Positions 41,801-51,565 of a stretch of 64,000 nucleotides of DNA are shown here, piece by piece (within the stretch, counting starts at the first letter, position 1; each line of letters begins with the position of its first letter). Source of the stretch: Jaenimonas drosophilae (lineage: Eukaryota; Euglenozoa; Kinetoplastea; Trypanosomatida; Trypanosomatidae); contig JASAON010001639.1 in assembly GCA_030849065.1 (NCBI GenBank), forward strand, positions 62,001-126,000, read 5' to 3'. Under the pieces are notes generated by a model, which was not told the DNA's origin, ran no database searches, and worked only from the letters and a program-made list of their open reading frames with translations. The position numbers were made by a program, and so were the translations under genes.

Positions 41801-44339
41801 GCAGCATGCGATGCACAACATGTGGAGTCGCTCCGGTGCTCTGCGATTAACCAAGGCCACGCAGCTCTTTGAGCGCCACTCGCTGAGCTTCATCCTCTCC
41901 CAGTCTGCCCTCTCACTCATGATGTGGTCGGCGCAGATCACGATGTTGATGCCGTCCATCGCCACCAAGGCGCGGGAACAGATGCGCAAGGCGCGTTCCC
42001 AGCTCCACCGCATTAAGGAGCGCCACCGTATCGTGGATAGCTCCATTCTCGAGCACAAGATGAGCTCACCGTGGAGGTGCTTCATGTCAATGCGCATCGC
42101 ATTGCAACGCGCCTTCACCGCCATCACGGAGCAATTCTTGCGCGACGTGCGACGCCTCATTGTTCTGGACGCCGAGCCGCAGGAGCTCCACCTGGGGCCA
42201 TCGCAAGGCCCCGCGCTCCACCGGCTGCAGCAGAGCGTCGCGCGCTTCAAGCACTTTTATGTGGATGGCCACGTTGAGCTCACCTTCCGACAGCTTCATC
42301 GTCAGCTCTTCTTCTTGCAACACCGTTTGCGCCACGTGATGGCCGCTGCGGCTGCCACCTCTGTTCTACGTCAGGGTGCGTGCAGTGAATCCTCCACGAC
42401 ATCATCATCGCCACAACCGATTGGCCGCTGTACCGTCGAGCAGCACGTTGCGCAGTTTTCCAGCTACCACACCAACGTTACGGAGGATGATCGTACACCC
42501 GTCATTCACTTCCCCGAGGTGGAGGAGAGCGCGCATCGACGACGAAATGTGCCGGATGGCACCGCGGATGGAGCTGGTGGTGTTGCACATCCACGAGCGT
42601 CGGTGGAGATGGCGGCGGAGGAGCGAGTGTGCCGCGAGGAGCTTGCAAATGTGGCGAAGCAGCGCTCCGCCCTCGAGCGTGAGCTGGTCATGCACCTGTC
42701 TCAGCTCAACACGGAGATCATCAACTTCTTTCTTGCTGTCGTTGTTGGCCATGTTGCAACACTGAATGAGGTGGCGGAGGAACAGGCGGAGCTCACACGC
42801 ACGCGTTTGCATCGCATCCTTCACGCCGTCGCACGCGCCAAGCCGAAGGAGGGGATGGCGATTGGTACCATGGCAGCCAATCTGGATCGAAGCATGAGTG
42901 AGGTTCATCTTGTGGCAAGTCGCTCGCCACGGACGTTAACCACGGCGGTGGTGGAGCTCCGCGCGGCGCTCTGCGAGGACCAGGTACGCGCACTTGTGAA
43001 GGTTCATCATCAGCTCGAGATGATTGCGCGACGCCAGGATTTGGAGCTGCTTCCTCCTTCGCCCACACCAAATTGCGCGCCACACTTTTTGCGTCGCGTT
43101 GGCAGCTCCTCCAACACGGTGGATGTCCCCGTGGCCAAGTCTGCGACGGGAGACATGACGATGAATCAACGCAGTCGTGTGCTGGACGATGATGAGCGCG
43201 CCGAAACACAACACGGAGGACGTCTTCCCACCTCACCCGATGATTTTTTTGCCCCTCCACCGCCACCACCACCACAACTACCAACAACAGCATCAGCCGG
43301 GCTGGGTGAGCTGTGCGCGCCACTGCCGATGGAGGCGGCGGCACCCACAACCAAATCGACGTGGCTAACAAGTGGGAGCTCCACCGCGAGCGATGATCCA
43401 GCCGCTGCCACCGCCACCATCGTGGCCGTTGGCACCACCACCACCACCAACAACGTTGGTGCAGGATGTACTCGTACAACAAGTGCCAAATCCACCTATG
43501 AAGTAGCTCACCGCACGGGGCGTTTTCTGGAAGTGTGGGTGCGTGAGGCGCTCGACGTCTCGGCCCTCCCCGTCGTGGCTGCAACGTCAGGCGGTGTGCG
43601 TCTGGCCTCGTGGCGCCAGGAGGTTGGCGATGCGCACCCGTTCTTGGCACTACAACAGCCAACAACGGTGGAGGAATCCAACTCACCCCTGTGCAGGAAG
43701 AGCACGGTGCGCCACTTGCGTGGTGTAGATGCATCATCACCCACAACAACACACCCAGCCAACACGGCAATAACAACCACCTCTGCTAGTGCTGGAGGTG
43801 CTGCGAGTGCCTCTGCATCATCCACCATGAAGGAGCTCAACAGCCACAACAGCCCCAACCCCTCCTCCATTAGCAACAACAACAGCCATGGAGGTGGAGG
43901 TGGCGGAGCTGCAACCTCGTCATGGCAACGCCGATTGCGCTCGTGGCGCCGCCAACTTCCGATTGAGCTCGCGCCGATGTACTTCACGGAACAACCCATT
44001 TTATGGATCCTCCTGGATAGCTGGGATGAGGCTCTCCTTGACATACCCTTCGAGTCGTGGTTGCACTTTGGCGCACAACACTACGCCAACACCTTGAATG
44101 AGTGGTCCTCGGAGCTACTTCATCGTCAGTCGGGCTGGGCCAATCATCTCGAGCGGCACATGGAAGAGACGGAGATGATGTTAGAGCGCCTGACGACTGA
44201 TGCAACGATAGAGGATGATGTGAATGGCCCACTGGCGCAGAGCGTAGATCGCGTTTTTGCCGTTGCAGAATCACTCACGGTACGTTTGCACCAACAGCGG
44301 CATGACTTGTTCTCAACGGTGCTTGATATGGCGTCATAA
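38811..44339 (+). CDS. P-loop (dynamin-like?) GTPase with giant disordered insert
   Basis: 1842 residues from the first in-frame ATG. The start MDPPFMTEVMEDTLDELL leads into a short helical segment and then PRLIILGQAGAGKSTALHFLLG, with a perfect Walker A/G1 at residues 72-80. About 660 residues of Ser/Thr/Pro/His-rich low complexity follow. The fold seems to resume near residue 740 (VVMVGDAFLLVVPCCDVG), then FFVLSGTDAIYAAEDG (about 845-860), placed like the G4 strand, and VVPFSGSGSL near 910, placed like G5. Next comes a helical region (about 1000-1180, LRLTKATQLFERHSLSFIL...) and more long helices with further disordered inserts, ending in a helical tail. The order G-domain, then long helical stalk, suggests the dynamin superfamily. 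A canonical DxPG and NKxD are not seen, so this remains a structural guess. The Walker A itself is certain. Confidence 0.8.
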   Translation: MDPPFMTEVMEDTLDELLQAAADLRSLDCPAVEKALPLRSALGGLSDDLRVLRRSREHLHRQVCTPRLIILGQAGAGKSTALHFLLGRDGTTTTSGGGAVLDGWATTGEALAESGVASPSASRGSPAGGNTSVSFNPNIEMRLLPPILQSPSATSRSATTMERTPLLGFDLGSNNTSVFDVVPPTPSTPPPPPTSTTVAVVATTSTPVLPELINKRGTSNVAAVASTPLTPPTPHANLPLTATISSIATHELPKVLTSTTTTTSSRGGMALPSPPANPIVHANSSGTLLANGRAHTDSRPNSAYYLRLPSASNVQPPSSGGTTMERSPMPTSPTTEAVDTNNNVDGGFASAGRHGSRRVRDALPTTTTTTAAATPPPPTRSSTPPPSYPNSPDGGGAGATWSRRAAPPPFSLSPHRLASPPVYASLNASTAPSAVEDGRSSFQRRRRSTAVLHGTFDETIVDRILIAQGLEMSTSNEAPHTSTMANHGASATTTAGRPRKRASPPQSQQPQSQRQQKLQRASSSPSPPPPPRPPTAASLNNTSEHFSPAMRRRNSAKSGTMGDGDGFCSATWVISEDASHPSSVPNSRRSSVAPDSPLLPTSKHRHHRGGGAGGEEEEEGELAEAEYLAGTLPGLPLTAAAPPPPPPHQHQQHQQQPQTHLSPYLSAPLLPLSIVSSPKSGPRGTTPDTYTDSISNDWRNTPPLYTGPEASWVMQESADGALRAESMGRMPLNRQQPVVMVGDAFLLVVPCCDVGRARLASSLALLFGPFADPAWSQNNNNNNSSTTMADHEVPVLNSTSTSLTHGHDEESGECAASPSNNSNNSVPLAEVGRQHAAIRQAIVSQTFFVLSGTDAIYAAEDGIDRGRDAYQQQQPPPIAHSLADLMHRFVVEMKQTCGVTVERWQVVPFSGSGSLVTRDFLTTYYECVLSRKDGATPPSGEVDGRNNNNNNINENNTSCAAPVVMAVERYCEEVFGRKFQERKSSKWSETELVDVVLQHAMHNMWSRSGALRLTKATQLFERHSLSFILSQSALSLMMWSAQITMLMPSIATKAREQMRKARSQLHRIKERHRIVDSSILEHKMSSPWRCFMSMRIALQRAFTAITEQFLRDVRRLIVLDAEPQELHLGPSQGPALHRLQQSVARFKHFYVDGHVELTFRQLHRQLFFLQHRLRHVMAAAAATSVLRQGACSESSTTSSSPQPIGRCTVEQHVAQFSSYHTNVTEDDRTPVIHFPEVEESAHRRRNVPDGTADGAGGVAHPRASVEMAAEERVCREELANVAKQRSALERELVMHLSQLNTEIINFFLAVVVGHVATLNEVAEEQAELTRTRLHRILHAVARAKPKEGMAIGTMAANLDRSMSEVHLVASRSPRTLTTAVVELRAALCEDQVRALVKVHHQLEMIARRQDLELLPPSPTPNCAPHFLRRVGSSSNTVDVPVAKSATGDMTMNQRSRVLDDDERAETQHGGRLPTSPDDFFAPPPPPPPQLPTTASAGLGELCAPLPMEAAAPTTKSTWLTSGSSTASDDPAAATATIVAVGTTTTTNNVGAGCTRTTSAKSTYEVAHRTGRFLEVWVREALDVSALPVVAATSGGVRLASWRQEVGDAHPFLALQQPTTVEESNSPLCRKSTVRHLRGVDASSPTTTHPANTAITTTSASAGGAASASASSTMKELNSHNSPNPSSISNNNSHGGGGGGAATSSWQRRLRSWRRQLPIELAPMYFTEQPILWILLDSWDEALLDIPFESWLHFGAQHYANTLNEWSSELLHRQSGWANHLERHMEETEMMLERLTTDATIEDDVNGPLAQSVDRVFAVAESLTVRLHQQRHDLFSTVLDMAS

Positions 44340-45271
44340 TACCAATCCTGGATGATGATGATGATGATGATGCTGGCTGGAATTAGATGTACTTGCCTTC
44401 TCCACCACATCAGTAGCCACGCACATCCATGATGAGCTACACAAAAGACGACGAAGTTGCATCGACGTACACCAACGTATCTCTGTTTTTTCATTGCTTG
44501 TTTCTTTCTTCTATTTCCCATTCTCGCTCACTTCATTCGTCAATCCTGATTGATGATCATCTATCCATCCGCCCATCCATGACGTAAGTTGTGCTTCTCT
44601 TGCGCTGAGACAGTGCATTTCGTCATGTGTGCTGTGTGTTTTTTGCGGAGGTGTGGTGCTAGATCAACACAACTACCAACGCCTCCCAAACGACGATGAT
44701 GATGGAGGAATGCGCCTACTTACGGAGCATTCTCTGCTCCCGCAACAAAACAGTGCAGCTCGATGTTCGTGATTGCCATCACATTGTTCTATACATGCGC
44801 AGTAGATGATGGCACTGATGATGTTTACGCTGTTGTTGTTGTTGTTGTTGTGCTTTTTTGTGGGCACCTCTTTCTGTGGCCCAGTGCTGCCTCTTCCTAC
44901 TCTATACCATCGAGTGCGTTGATGCACGAAGGGGATTGGCGGTGGACGTCTCACGCCGAACTTCTTCACCCATGTTGATGAACGCAACAACACACTCATC
45001 TCATCTTTTTTTTTTCTCTATTGCTGCTGTCATGTACGTCTGTGAGATTGTTGGTGCATCCATGATTCTCTTACTATCATCATCATCATCATCATTGCGT
45101 GAATAGATAGAGCGAAGATTAATTTTCTTGCCTACCTCATCGTCTCGAGGTTGTGTGGCTCTCCGTTGTTGCCCAACACATACCTGGCAGCAATCAAGAC
45201 CCCACCATCATCATCTTCATAACAACAACAACAACTTCATCAACACGCGTTGATACTTCTATTTTCTCACA
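44340..45271 (+). other. Intergenic region starting with GAT repeat
   Basis: 932 bases. (GAT)7 at 44351-44371 begins a dozen bases after the stop codon. TTG and CAT repeats follow (about 44829-44850 and 45077-45093), and CAA repeats at about 45222-45236 lie close to the next ATG. No gene is supported. Confidence 0.6.
44351..44371 (+). repeat. (GAT)7 microsatellite
   Basis: Seven uninterrupted GAT units in the presumed 3' UTR directly after the stop of the P-loop protein gene. Confidence 0.9.
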
Positions 45272-48200
45272 ATGGCTGACTCCGCTGCCCTTCGTCTGCA
45301 ATCGAGCCTCGTCTACGACCGTGCCATGCCACCTTTGTTGAGCTCCAACAACCACAACATGTTGTACGGCACCTCCTTCCTTCCAACCACGTCTACGTGC
45401 AACTTTCGCTTGCGTTGTGCATCAACATCTCCTGCGTGTGCGGCAGAGGCGGCGCTGCTTCGTCGTGAGTGCGACATACGCACCGAGTACTGGCGTATTC
45501 AGGGCGAGGATGAAGTACGTCGTCGCGTGGAGCGTGAAGAACAACACCGCCGCGATGCGGATGAGGAGCGCACACGTTTGATGGAGGTGGCGCGAGGGCT
45601 CGAGGAGGCCCGTGAGGCACGCATCGCGCAGGAACGTGAGCGTTTGTTGCAGAAGGAGCGTGAGTTAGAAGAATGGAAGGTGGAGCGTGCCAAGGAATCT
45701 GAGCGCCAACATCAACGCCACCTCGAGGAGGATGAGCGACGTCGCGAGGCACGTTTTCAGCGAGACATGCAGCGCATGTCGGAGGAGAGTGCGGCACGGA
45801 TGCAAACGATGCAGCGTCAGGACGATGGAGGCGTCGAGCGAACATTGCGCGAGAGCCACGCCACGCTGTTGCGTGAGCTGCAGGATGATGTGAAGCACCG
45901 CGAAGAGGCACATCGCGAGGAGCTCCGACGACGTGAGGAGGAGGCGGCGCGACGTGCAGAAACGGTGGAGATGCAGCGCAAGACGGAGATGGCGGAGCTC
46001 CAACGCCGCTTGACATGCGACCAGGAGCGCGCCGCACGTAGTGAGGTGCAGCTCACCGAGGCACGCAGTCTCTTGGCGCGACTCGTTGCCGATTTAGATG
46101 CCTTCAAGCATCAACGTGAGGCACATGGCAGCGCAGCAAGTCGTGGCGGCCAAGATGGAGAGATGGCGGAGCTCCACCGCAAGGCCCTCGACCGTTTGCA
46201 AAACATGTACGAGGAAGATAAGCGCGAGCAACAACGTCGTGCAGCTGAGGAACGTGAGCAGAGTCGGGCAGAGCATCAACGGTCTACGCAGGAGCTGAAG
46301 GATCATTGTGCTGCGCAACTTCGTGCCAAGTCAGGTGAAGTGGATGTGTTGGAGCGCGATGTGGCACGCCTACAACAAGAGTTGCAAGAAGCACGCATGA
46401 AGATTAACCTAGCGCAGACCAACGCTGCCACCTCCGTCGATGTTGGCAGGGGTCCTGGCTCCACGACACAGCTGAAGGAGGATCTGCGCAACGCAGAGCG
46501 TGTGCGGGATGAGCTCGAGGAGGCCAAACGGCGCGCAGAGCGACGGCTGAAGGAGGCGGAGGAGCGCAGCGATGCACACAACAAAAATATCGCGAAGATG
46601 CAAACGGAGTGGTCTGGGGAGCGCACGCAGTGGGAGCGGGATGGAGAGGAGCTCCGTCGTGAAGTGGCACAAGTCAAGGCCGCCCTAAAGCAAGAAAAGA
46701 TGGAGCATGAAGAAGCCGTTGAGCGATTGCAGCGGCAGCTGCGCAGTGTTGAGGAGCGCGAGCCCTCCTTGGTTGATGCACATCGTCGCGATGCCGAGGA
46801 AGCCGCGCGGCGATTGCGCGAGCAATACCAGAGTGAGTTGGCCAAGGTCCAGGATGAATCTGCGCAGCTCCGACGTCGTCTGACCACAACCGAGGAGGAT
46901 CTCTCCAGCACGCGCACGAAGCTGGAGAGCAGCAAACGTGCCGCGACGGAGGCGGAGGGACGCCTCCAGCGTCTTGAAGCTGAGCACCGCGAGCGGCAGC
47001 AACACGTGAAGAATCTGGAGAACACGTTGGCATCCAACACACAACAAGAGGCGAGTATGCGAGAAGTGGTGCAACGTCGGCAGCAGGTGGAGGAGGAGCT
47101 GGAGAAGGTGAAGCGTCAGGCGGAGGCAGAGATGGCGCGCAAAGAGCTCGATGTGCAGGAGCTACGTCGAGAGGTGCAACAAACACGGGCACAACTTGAT
47201 GGGATGCGATCGGAGGTGGCCAGCTCCACCATGAATAGCGATGAGCGCCAACAACGTCTGGCGCGGCAGCTCTCTGAGAAGGAGCAACATGTCAGTGCGC
47301 TGCAACGAGAGCTCCGCACCGCGCAAGATGCCGTGGCGCAGTGGAAGACGTCAACGGAATCGATGGAGCAACGTCATGCGCAGCAGGTGGAAGCGATGCA
47401 GCGACGCTACGCCGAGCGCGAGAAGGAGGTGAAGGAGATTGAGAGCCGCTTGCGTGTGGTGCAGGATGAGCGCGGGCAGCTGGAGCAACAACTTCGTGCG
47501 CAAGAGACCAATCAGCTCATTAGTAGCTCGAGCAGAGATGCAGAAGTGCAAAATGCGTTGCGTAGTCGCGACACCACCATTGATGCACTGCGTCGTGAGC
47601 TCGAGACCTCCGCGGAAGAAACTCGTCGTCTCAAGGAGATGATTGCGCAACTCCGTCTGCAGCAACAACAACAACAACAGCAGCAGCAGCAGCAGCAGCA
47701 GATGGAGCTCCTCCGTCGTGCTTCCTCCCCTCCAGCCGATCAGCCACTATACTCCAGCAACATCAACAGCAGCGGTGCTGCCATGCCCAGCGCCGCCTCA
47801 CCCGCGCCATCGCCCGAGCCGTCTGCCCCACGCGTGCAGCCGCCAGCCATTGCGCCTTTGTTGCCGTCAGCGCTCTCGCCGAGCCCATCTCAACACGGCC
47901 TCCCAGCACTTCCTGCCATGCCATCCCCGATGCACGCCGTACCTCCACTCCCTTCATCATCCTCGGCAGCGATGGCGGGGCTGAGCTCTCCATCAAAGTC
48001 TGGCCGTGGTGTGCCAAACACGTTGTTGGCCGTTTCACCGCCACGCCCGACAATCTCATCCGGGATGGAAGCATCCCCACTCGCCATCCCTGTTCCGCTG
48101 AGTGGTGGCGCACAACTTCTGAGACCTCCAACCAGCAACAACAACATGGCCACCCCTGCAGCCTCCATGGCGGCACCACCTACTACTTCATCACCGTCCT

Positions 48201-49021
48201 TGGAACTTGGTGGTGCTCCATCGCTGCTGCCATCATCATCGCTCTCCATCCATCTTCCCGTCCCGGCTGGATCTGTGGCGGTGATGCCGACGAGCCACAA
48301 CCCCGTCGCCTCAAATTCTCCACGTTCGTTGGCACCACCAACAACAACAAGTGTGAGTGCATCGATGGGCAACATCAGCCCTCCACGTGTGCCGTCCGTC
48401 ATGCCCGCACTCGGTGCGTTGCCCAGCACACCACGCTCACGTACATCAGCCAACAACAACAACACCTCAACAAGTCCAACACGTTCAGGCTTGATGCCAC
48501 CCATGCTGAGTGTTCCCGTCATGTCTGTGAGTATGCCACCACCACCACCACCACCACAACAACAACATCTTGTTGCATCTGCGTCAGCACCCATGATGAT
48601 TCCATCTCCCACACGTGCATCCACTGCCATCAGCAGCAGTATCCCAACCACATATGGTATCAGTGTGCCATCGATCCCGACAACTGTTGCCGCGGTGCCG
48701 TCTCAGACCATCGCGTCAGCGAGCAGCGCAGGGAGCTTCCCTACACCGGTGCCACTAGCTGCAGCACCGAGCTCCAGCTACGTGCCATTAGTCTCACCCG
48801 CCTTGGCCCCACACAACACCACAACGACATCATCATCATCAATGCCAGGAGCTCTTCTTGGTGTACCGCCGGTGCCACCACCTCCATCTTCTGGCGCACT
48901 TGTTAGCGCAGTGAGTGCAAGTCTTCTGACGCCCATGACGACGGTGCCATCCACGGCGTACTCCGCGCCACCAACATTTGCGGTGCCCGCCGTACCTGCC
49001 GTTCCTATTCAACGTCGTTGA
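45272..49021 (+). CDS. Long coiled-coil protein with polyQ tract and disordered tail
   Basis: 1249 residues. After about 65 residues of mixed sequence, residues 66-795 are an almost unbroken Glu/Arg/Gln/Lys-rich heptad pattern (for example LEEAREARIAQERERLLQKE), a very long coiled coil. It ends in a polyglutamine run (about residues 797-811) followed by MELLRR. The last 430 residues are Pro/Ser/Ala-rich and low complexity, with repeated PALPAMPSP- and PPPPPP-type segments. Such a layout suits a cytoskeletal, basal-body or flagellum-associated scaffold, but there is no diagnostic domain and I give no name. The ATG at 45272 is the first in frame. Coding quality is excellent throughout the coiled coil. 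Confidence 0.86.
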   Translation: MADSAALRLQSSLVYDRAMPPLLSSNNHNMLYGTSFLPTTSTCNFRLRCASTSPACAAEAALLRRECDIRTEYWRIQGEDEVRRRVEREEQHRRDADEERTRLMEVARGLEEAREARIAQERERLLQKERELEEWKVERAKESERQHQRHLEEDERRREARFQRDMQRMSEESAARMQTMQRQDDGGVERTLRESHATLLRELQDDVKHREEAHREELRRREEEAARRAETVEMQRKTEMAELQRRLTCDQERAARSEVQLTEARSLLARLVADLDAFKHQREAHGSAASRGGQDGEMAELHRKALDRLQNMYEEDKREQQRRAAEEREQSRAEHQRSTQELKDHCAAQLRAKSGEVDVLERDVARLQQELQEARMKINLAQTNAATSVDVGRGPGSTTQLKEDLRNAERVRDELEEAKRRAERRLKEAEERSDAHNKNIAKMQTEWSGERTQWERDGEELRREVAQVKAALKQEKMEHEEAVERLQRQLRSVEEREPSLVDAHRRDAEEAARRLREQYQSELAKVQDESAQLRRRLTTTEEDLSSTRTKLESSKRAATEAEGRLQRLEAEHRERQQHVKNLENTLASNTQQEASMREVVQRRQQVEEELEKVKRQAEAEMARKELDVQELRREVQQTRAQLDGMRSEVASSTMNSDERQQRLARQLSEKEQHVSALQRELRTAQDAVAQWKTSTESMEQRHAQQVEAMQRRYAEREKEVKEIESRLRVVQDERGQLEQQLRAQETNQLISSSSRDAEVQNALRSRDTTIDALRRELETSAEETRRLKEMIAQLRLQQQQQQQQQQQQQQMELLRRASSPPADQPLYSSNINSSGAAMPSAASPAPSPEPSAPRVQPPAIAPLLPSALSPSPSQHGLPALPAMPSPMHAVPPLPSSSSAAMAGLSSPSKSGRGVPNTLLAVSPPRPTISSGMEASPLAIPVPLSGGAQLLRPPTSNNNMATPAASMAAPPTTSSPSLELGGAPSLLPSSSLSIHLPVPAGSVAVMPTSHNPVASNSPRSLAPPTTTSVSASMGNISPPRVPSVMPALGALPSTPRSRTSANNNNTSTSPTRSGLMPPMLSVPVMSVSMPPPPPPPQQQHLVASASAPMMIPSPTRASTAISSSIPTTYGISVPSIPTTVAAVPSQTIASASSAGSFPTPVPLAAAPSSSYVPLVSPALAPHNTTTTSSSSMPGALLGVPPVPPPPSSGALVSAVSASLLTPMTTVPSTAYSAPPTFAVPAVPAVPIQRR
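47658..47702 (+). repeat. CAA/CAG polyglutamine repeat
   Basis: A block of CAACAA units passing into CAGCAG units, encoding about 15 glutamines at the end of the coiled coil. The pure CAG part could be length-variable. Confidence 0.85.
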
Positions 49022-49687
49022 GGAACAAATGATGATGATGATGATGATGATGTTGTTGTTGTTGGTACATTTATTCCTACAGATTTTCCTTGCATAGATG
49101 CCTTCATCCTGTGCGCAGCATAATCAGAGATGAGGCCCATACATCTCCTCATCCCTCCTTCCTTGTTGTTGTTGTTGTGTGTGTTGTGTTCCACCACGCA
49201 ACGCCATCGACGCCAACACGCACGCTCATAGACGTTTTAGATGAATGTATCATTTGTTGGTCGTAGATGCTCCAGCCCCTCCACATGCTTCACTCGTTGT
49301 TTCGTGCTCATGAGATGTATGGGCGATGTATCTCTCAGACAACACTTCATCTTGTTATACTTCACACGTTGTTGCTGCATCTCACTACCTTTCCAGCGTA
49401 GTACACCCACAAACACAAACACAAACACACATACACCCAATACAGTTGCAATCTTTGCTGAATACGAAGAGGACGTGTGCCGAACCACACATCCAGATCC
49501 ATTCTGAGCATCTTGGACTCACAGAAACAACAACATATACATATATTCATACAGAGATACATATACAACGAGTTGGAACGAAGAACGCCGCCATCACCAA
49601 CCCATCACTCGTGCACCGCTTCATTGACCACCTCAACACCCAGAGACCATCCCTTCACAACAACGTTTGTGTGGCGCTGCTGTGGTG
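49022..49687 (+). other. Intergenic region starting with ATG repeat
   Basis: 666 bases, no gene. (ATG)8 at 49029-49052 starts seven bases after the stop and passes into TTG units. A second TTG run is near 49164-49177 and an ACACAA-type run near 49406-49428. A possible acceptor AG for the next gene is at 49642-49643. Confidence 0.55.
49029..49052 (+). repeat. (ATG)8 microsatellite
   Basis: Eight ATG units in the presumed 3' UTR just after the stop codon of the coiled-coil gene. Confidence 0.9.
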
Positions 49688-51565
49688 ATGTTGTCGTGGA
49701 TGCCGCCAGAGAACGCGGCCTCGTCCAGCGGCTGCTTGTTTAGTCGCTTGGCCAAGCGCCAAATGGTGCCGCGTGTGGTGCGATGCACGGCGCTGCGATG
49801 GCCACTGCCTCCACGTGAGCTCAACGGGGAGAAGATGCAGGTGAAGGAAGAAGGTGGCTTCCAGAGCATATCCGCCGATGTACTGCGCATGACAACAGAC
49901 CCGCTCGCACCAACTGCACGTTGTGCTTGCCCACCACGTGTTGCACTTCTTCTCTCCCCGGGTCCTCGTCTCCAGCTACCACTCATCGCATCATCATCAA
50001 CATGTGCGGATGCGTACGCACCACGTTGGCAGGTGTTTGGTGAGACTAACATGAAGATGTGTGCCATGTACGAAGTGGTCGTGGGTAGGATGGATGCCGT
50101 GATGGAGCAGGGCTCCACGTGGAGCAACACAGGTATGCGAGAGAGGGCCCCAAGCCTACGTCACGCACACCCAACAACACACACATCTCCATCTCCATCA
50201 ACATCGTCACGACGAAGGAAGCAGGCATCTGTGGCCTCCTTCGCTGTAGAGTCTGTTCCTTACGCACTTGTGTGGTTGTGCGCCGCATCAGATTGTGTGC
50301 TGGTATCTCTCCCATGCGAGGAACGCATTCTGATGCTTCGAGCAACAGAGAGAACCACAACACAACGCACATCATCTTCATCATCATCAACAACATCAAC
50401 GAAGGTGAAGGATGATAATGATGGCCACAAGCCTGCGGTGTTCTACAACGGATTAGAGCTGGTATCTGTGTTGCAGCTCTCTGAGGGAGTCGTACCGCTC
50501 GACGTTGTGGAGGTACCGAACCTCCCCATCATCTCTGTCGGAACCTATGAGCATGGCATCTTGTTGTGCAACATCATAACAGAAAGTGGGGAAGTTATGT
50601 CGGTGCTGCGCGCCATTTCAGTGATGGGCAGTGGCAGTGCCATCTTCCCCATCACCAAAATGGCTGTCGTGAGTGCAGCACACAACAACAGCAACAACCG
50701 TGGAGGTCGCTCATCCACTCATACCACAACAAACGTGTTGGATGTTGCTGACGCACTTCATCAGGTGGCCATTTTGTGTTGTTCCCCGCTCGAGTCGCAA
50801 TCGATGCTCATCAAGCTCACCACGACAGACGCCGTTGTAGAGCCCACAACATCGCCATTTGGGGATGCCTTTTTGTGCGCGCGGGGGCCACCATCTCTGC
50901 CCGATGGCAGCACACTCATCGCCACGACCACCTCACGCCAGCTCCTCCGCCTCACCGCATCATCAGCAGATGTGCGAACGAGCAGCAGGAGCCAACATGA
51001 TTCTCTCTTGGTGGAAGGTTCAATGCCGTTGTTGCGCATGACGAAGATGTTGCGAGGAAATGAAGCGTGGTTGGCTGCGCTCGCTGATGGAGCTCCCGTG
51101 AGGCAGGGGTACACGTACTCCACGGCACGTGGTGAAGCATCCTATGAAAAGCATTGGCTGCTTGCAGTGGATTGCACCAATCAGGTGTTGTTGTACGACC
51201 GTACGTTGAGCTTGTACGCGCCACACTCGCAAATTCATCTCCCGACAGAAGAACGGAGTCCCGCCGACGCAGCGGCCAGTGCGGCCACGACCAACAACAG
51301 GACGAAGAAGGAGGCTACCAAGAACAACAACAAACGTGTGCGTGATGATTCATCGCGACGAGATGCTGGTGCTTCCGTGAAGAAGGAAGAGAAGGACGAT
51401 GATGATGATGATGATGGAGTGGAGGTAGGATTGATGAGTGTGATAGAGGCGGAGGCGCTACACGATATCGCGGTGGGCATCAGTGTGCAGGAGGTGCGTG
51501 ATGGATTCATTAGTGCCCTCGTCGTACATCATCGCCACCTTGTTTCATTCATTACGTGGAGCTAA
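49688..51565 (+). CDS. Unrecognised protein with propeller-like strand repeats and acidic/basic tail
   Basis: 625 residues from the ATG at 49688. A second ATG four codons later, or one about 20 codons further (MVPRVVRC), could be the true start; the further frame upstream opens with TTG. I recognise no family. Between about residues 190 and 510 there is a recurring pattern of short hydrophobic strands (VWLCAASDCVLVSLP, VVEVPNLPIISVGTYEHGILLC, LLAVDCTNQVLLYDR) that would fit a beta-propeller. The last 90 residues are disordered, with a Lys/Arg-rich stretch suited to nuclear import, then an Asp run and a final folded-looking segment (VQEVRDGFISALVVHHRHLVSFITWS). The propeller idea is inference from strand rhythm only. 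Confidence 0.75.
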   Translation: MLSWMPPENAASSSGCLFSRLAKRQMVPRVVRCTALRWPLPPRELNGEKMQVKEEGGFQSISADVLRMTTDPLAPTARCACPPRVALLLSPGPRLQLPLIASSSTCADAYAPRWQVFGETNMKMCAMYEVVVGRMDAVMEQGSTWSNTGMRERAPSLRHAHPTTHTSPSPSTSSRRRKQASVASFAVESVPYALVWLCAASDCVLVSLPCEERILMLRATERTTTQRTSSSSSSTTSTKVKDDNDGHKPAVFYNGLELVSVLQLSEGVVPLDVVEVPNLPIISVGTYEHGILLCNIITESGEVMSVLRAISVMGSGSAIFPITKMAVVSAAHNNSNNRGGRSSTHTTTNVLDVADALHQVAILCCSPLESQSMLIKLTTTDAVVEPTTSPFGDAFLCARGPPSLPDGSTLIATTTSRQLLRLTASSADVRTSSRSQHDSLLVEGSMPLLRMTKMLRGNEAWLAALADGAPVRQGYTYSTARGEASYEKHWLLAVDCTNQVLLYDRTLSLYAPHSQIHLPTEERSPADAAASAATTNNRTKKEATKNNNKRVRDDSSRRDAGASVKKEEKDDDDDDDGVEVGLMSVIEAEALHDIAVGISVQEVRDGFISALVVHHRHLVSFITWS

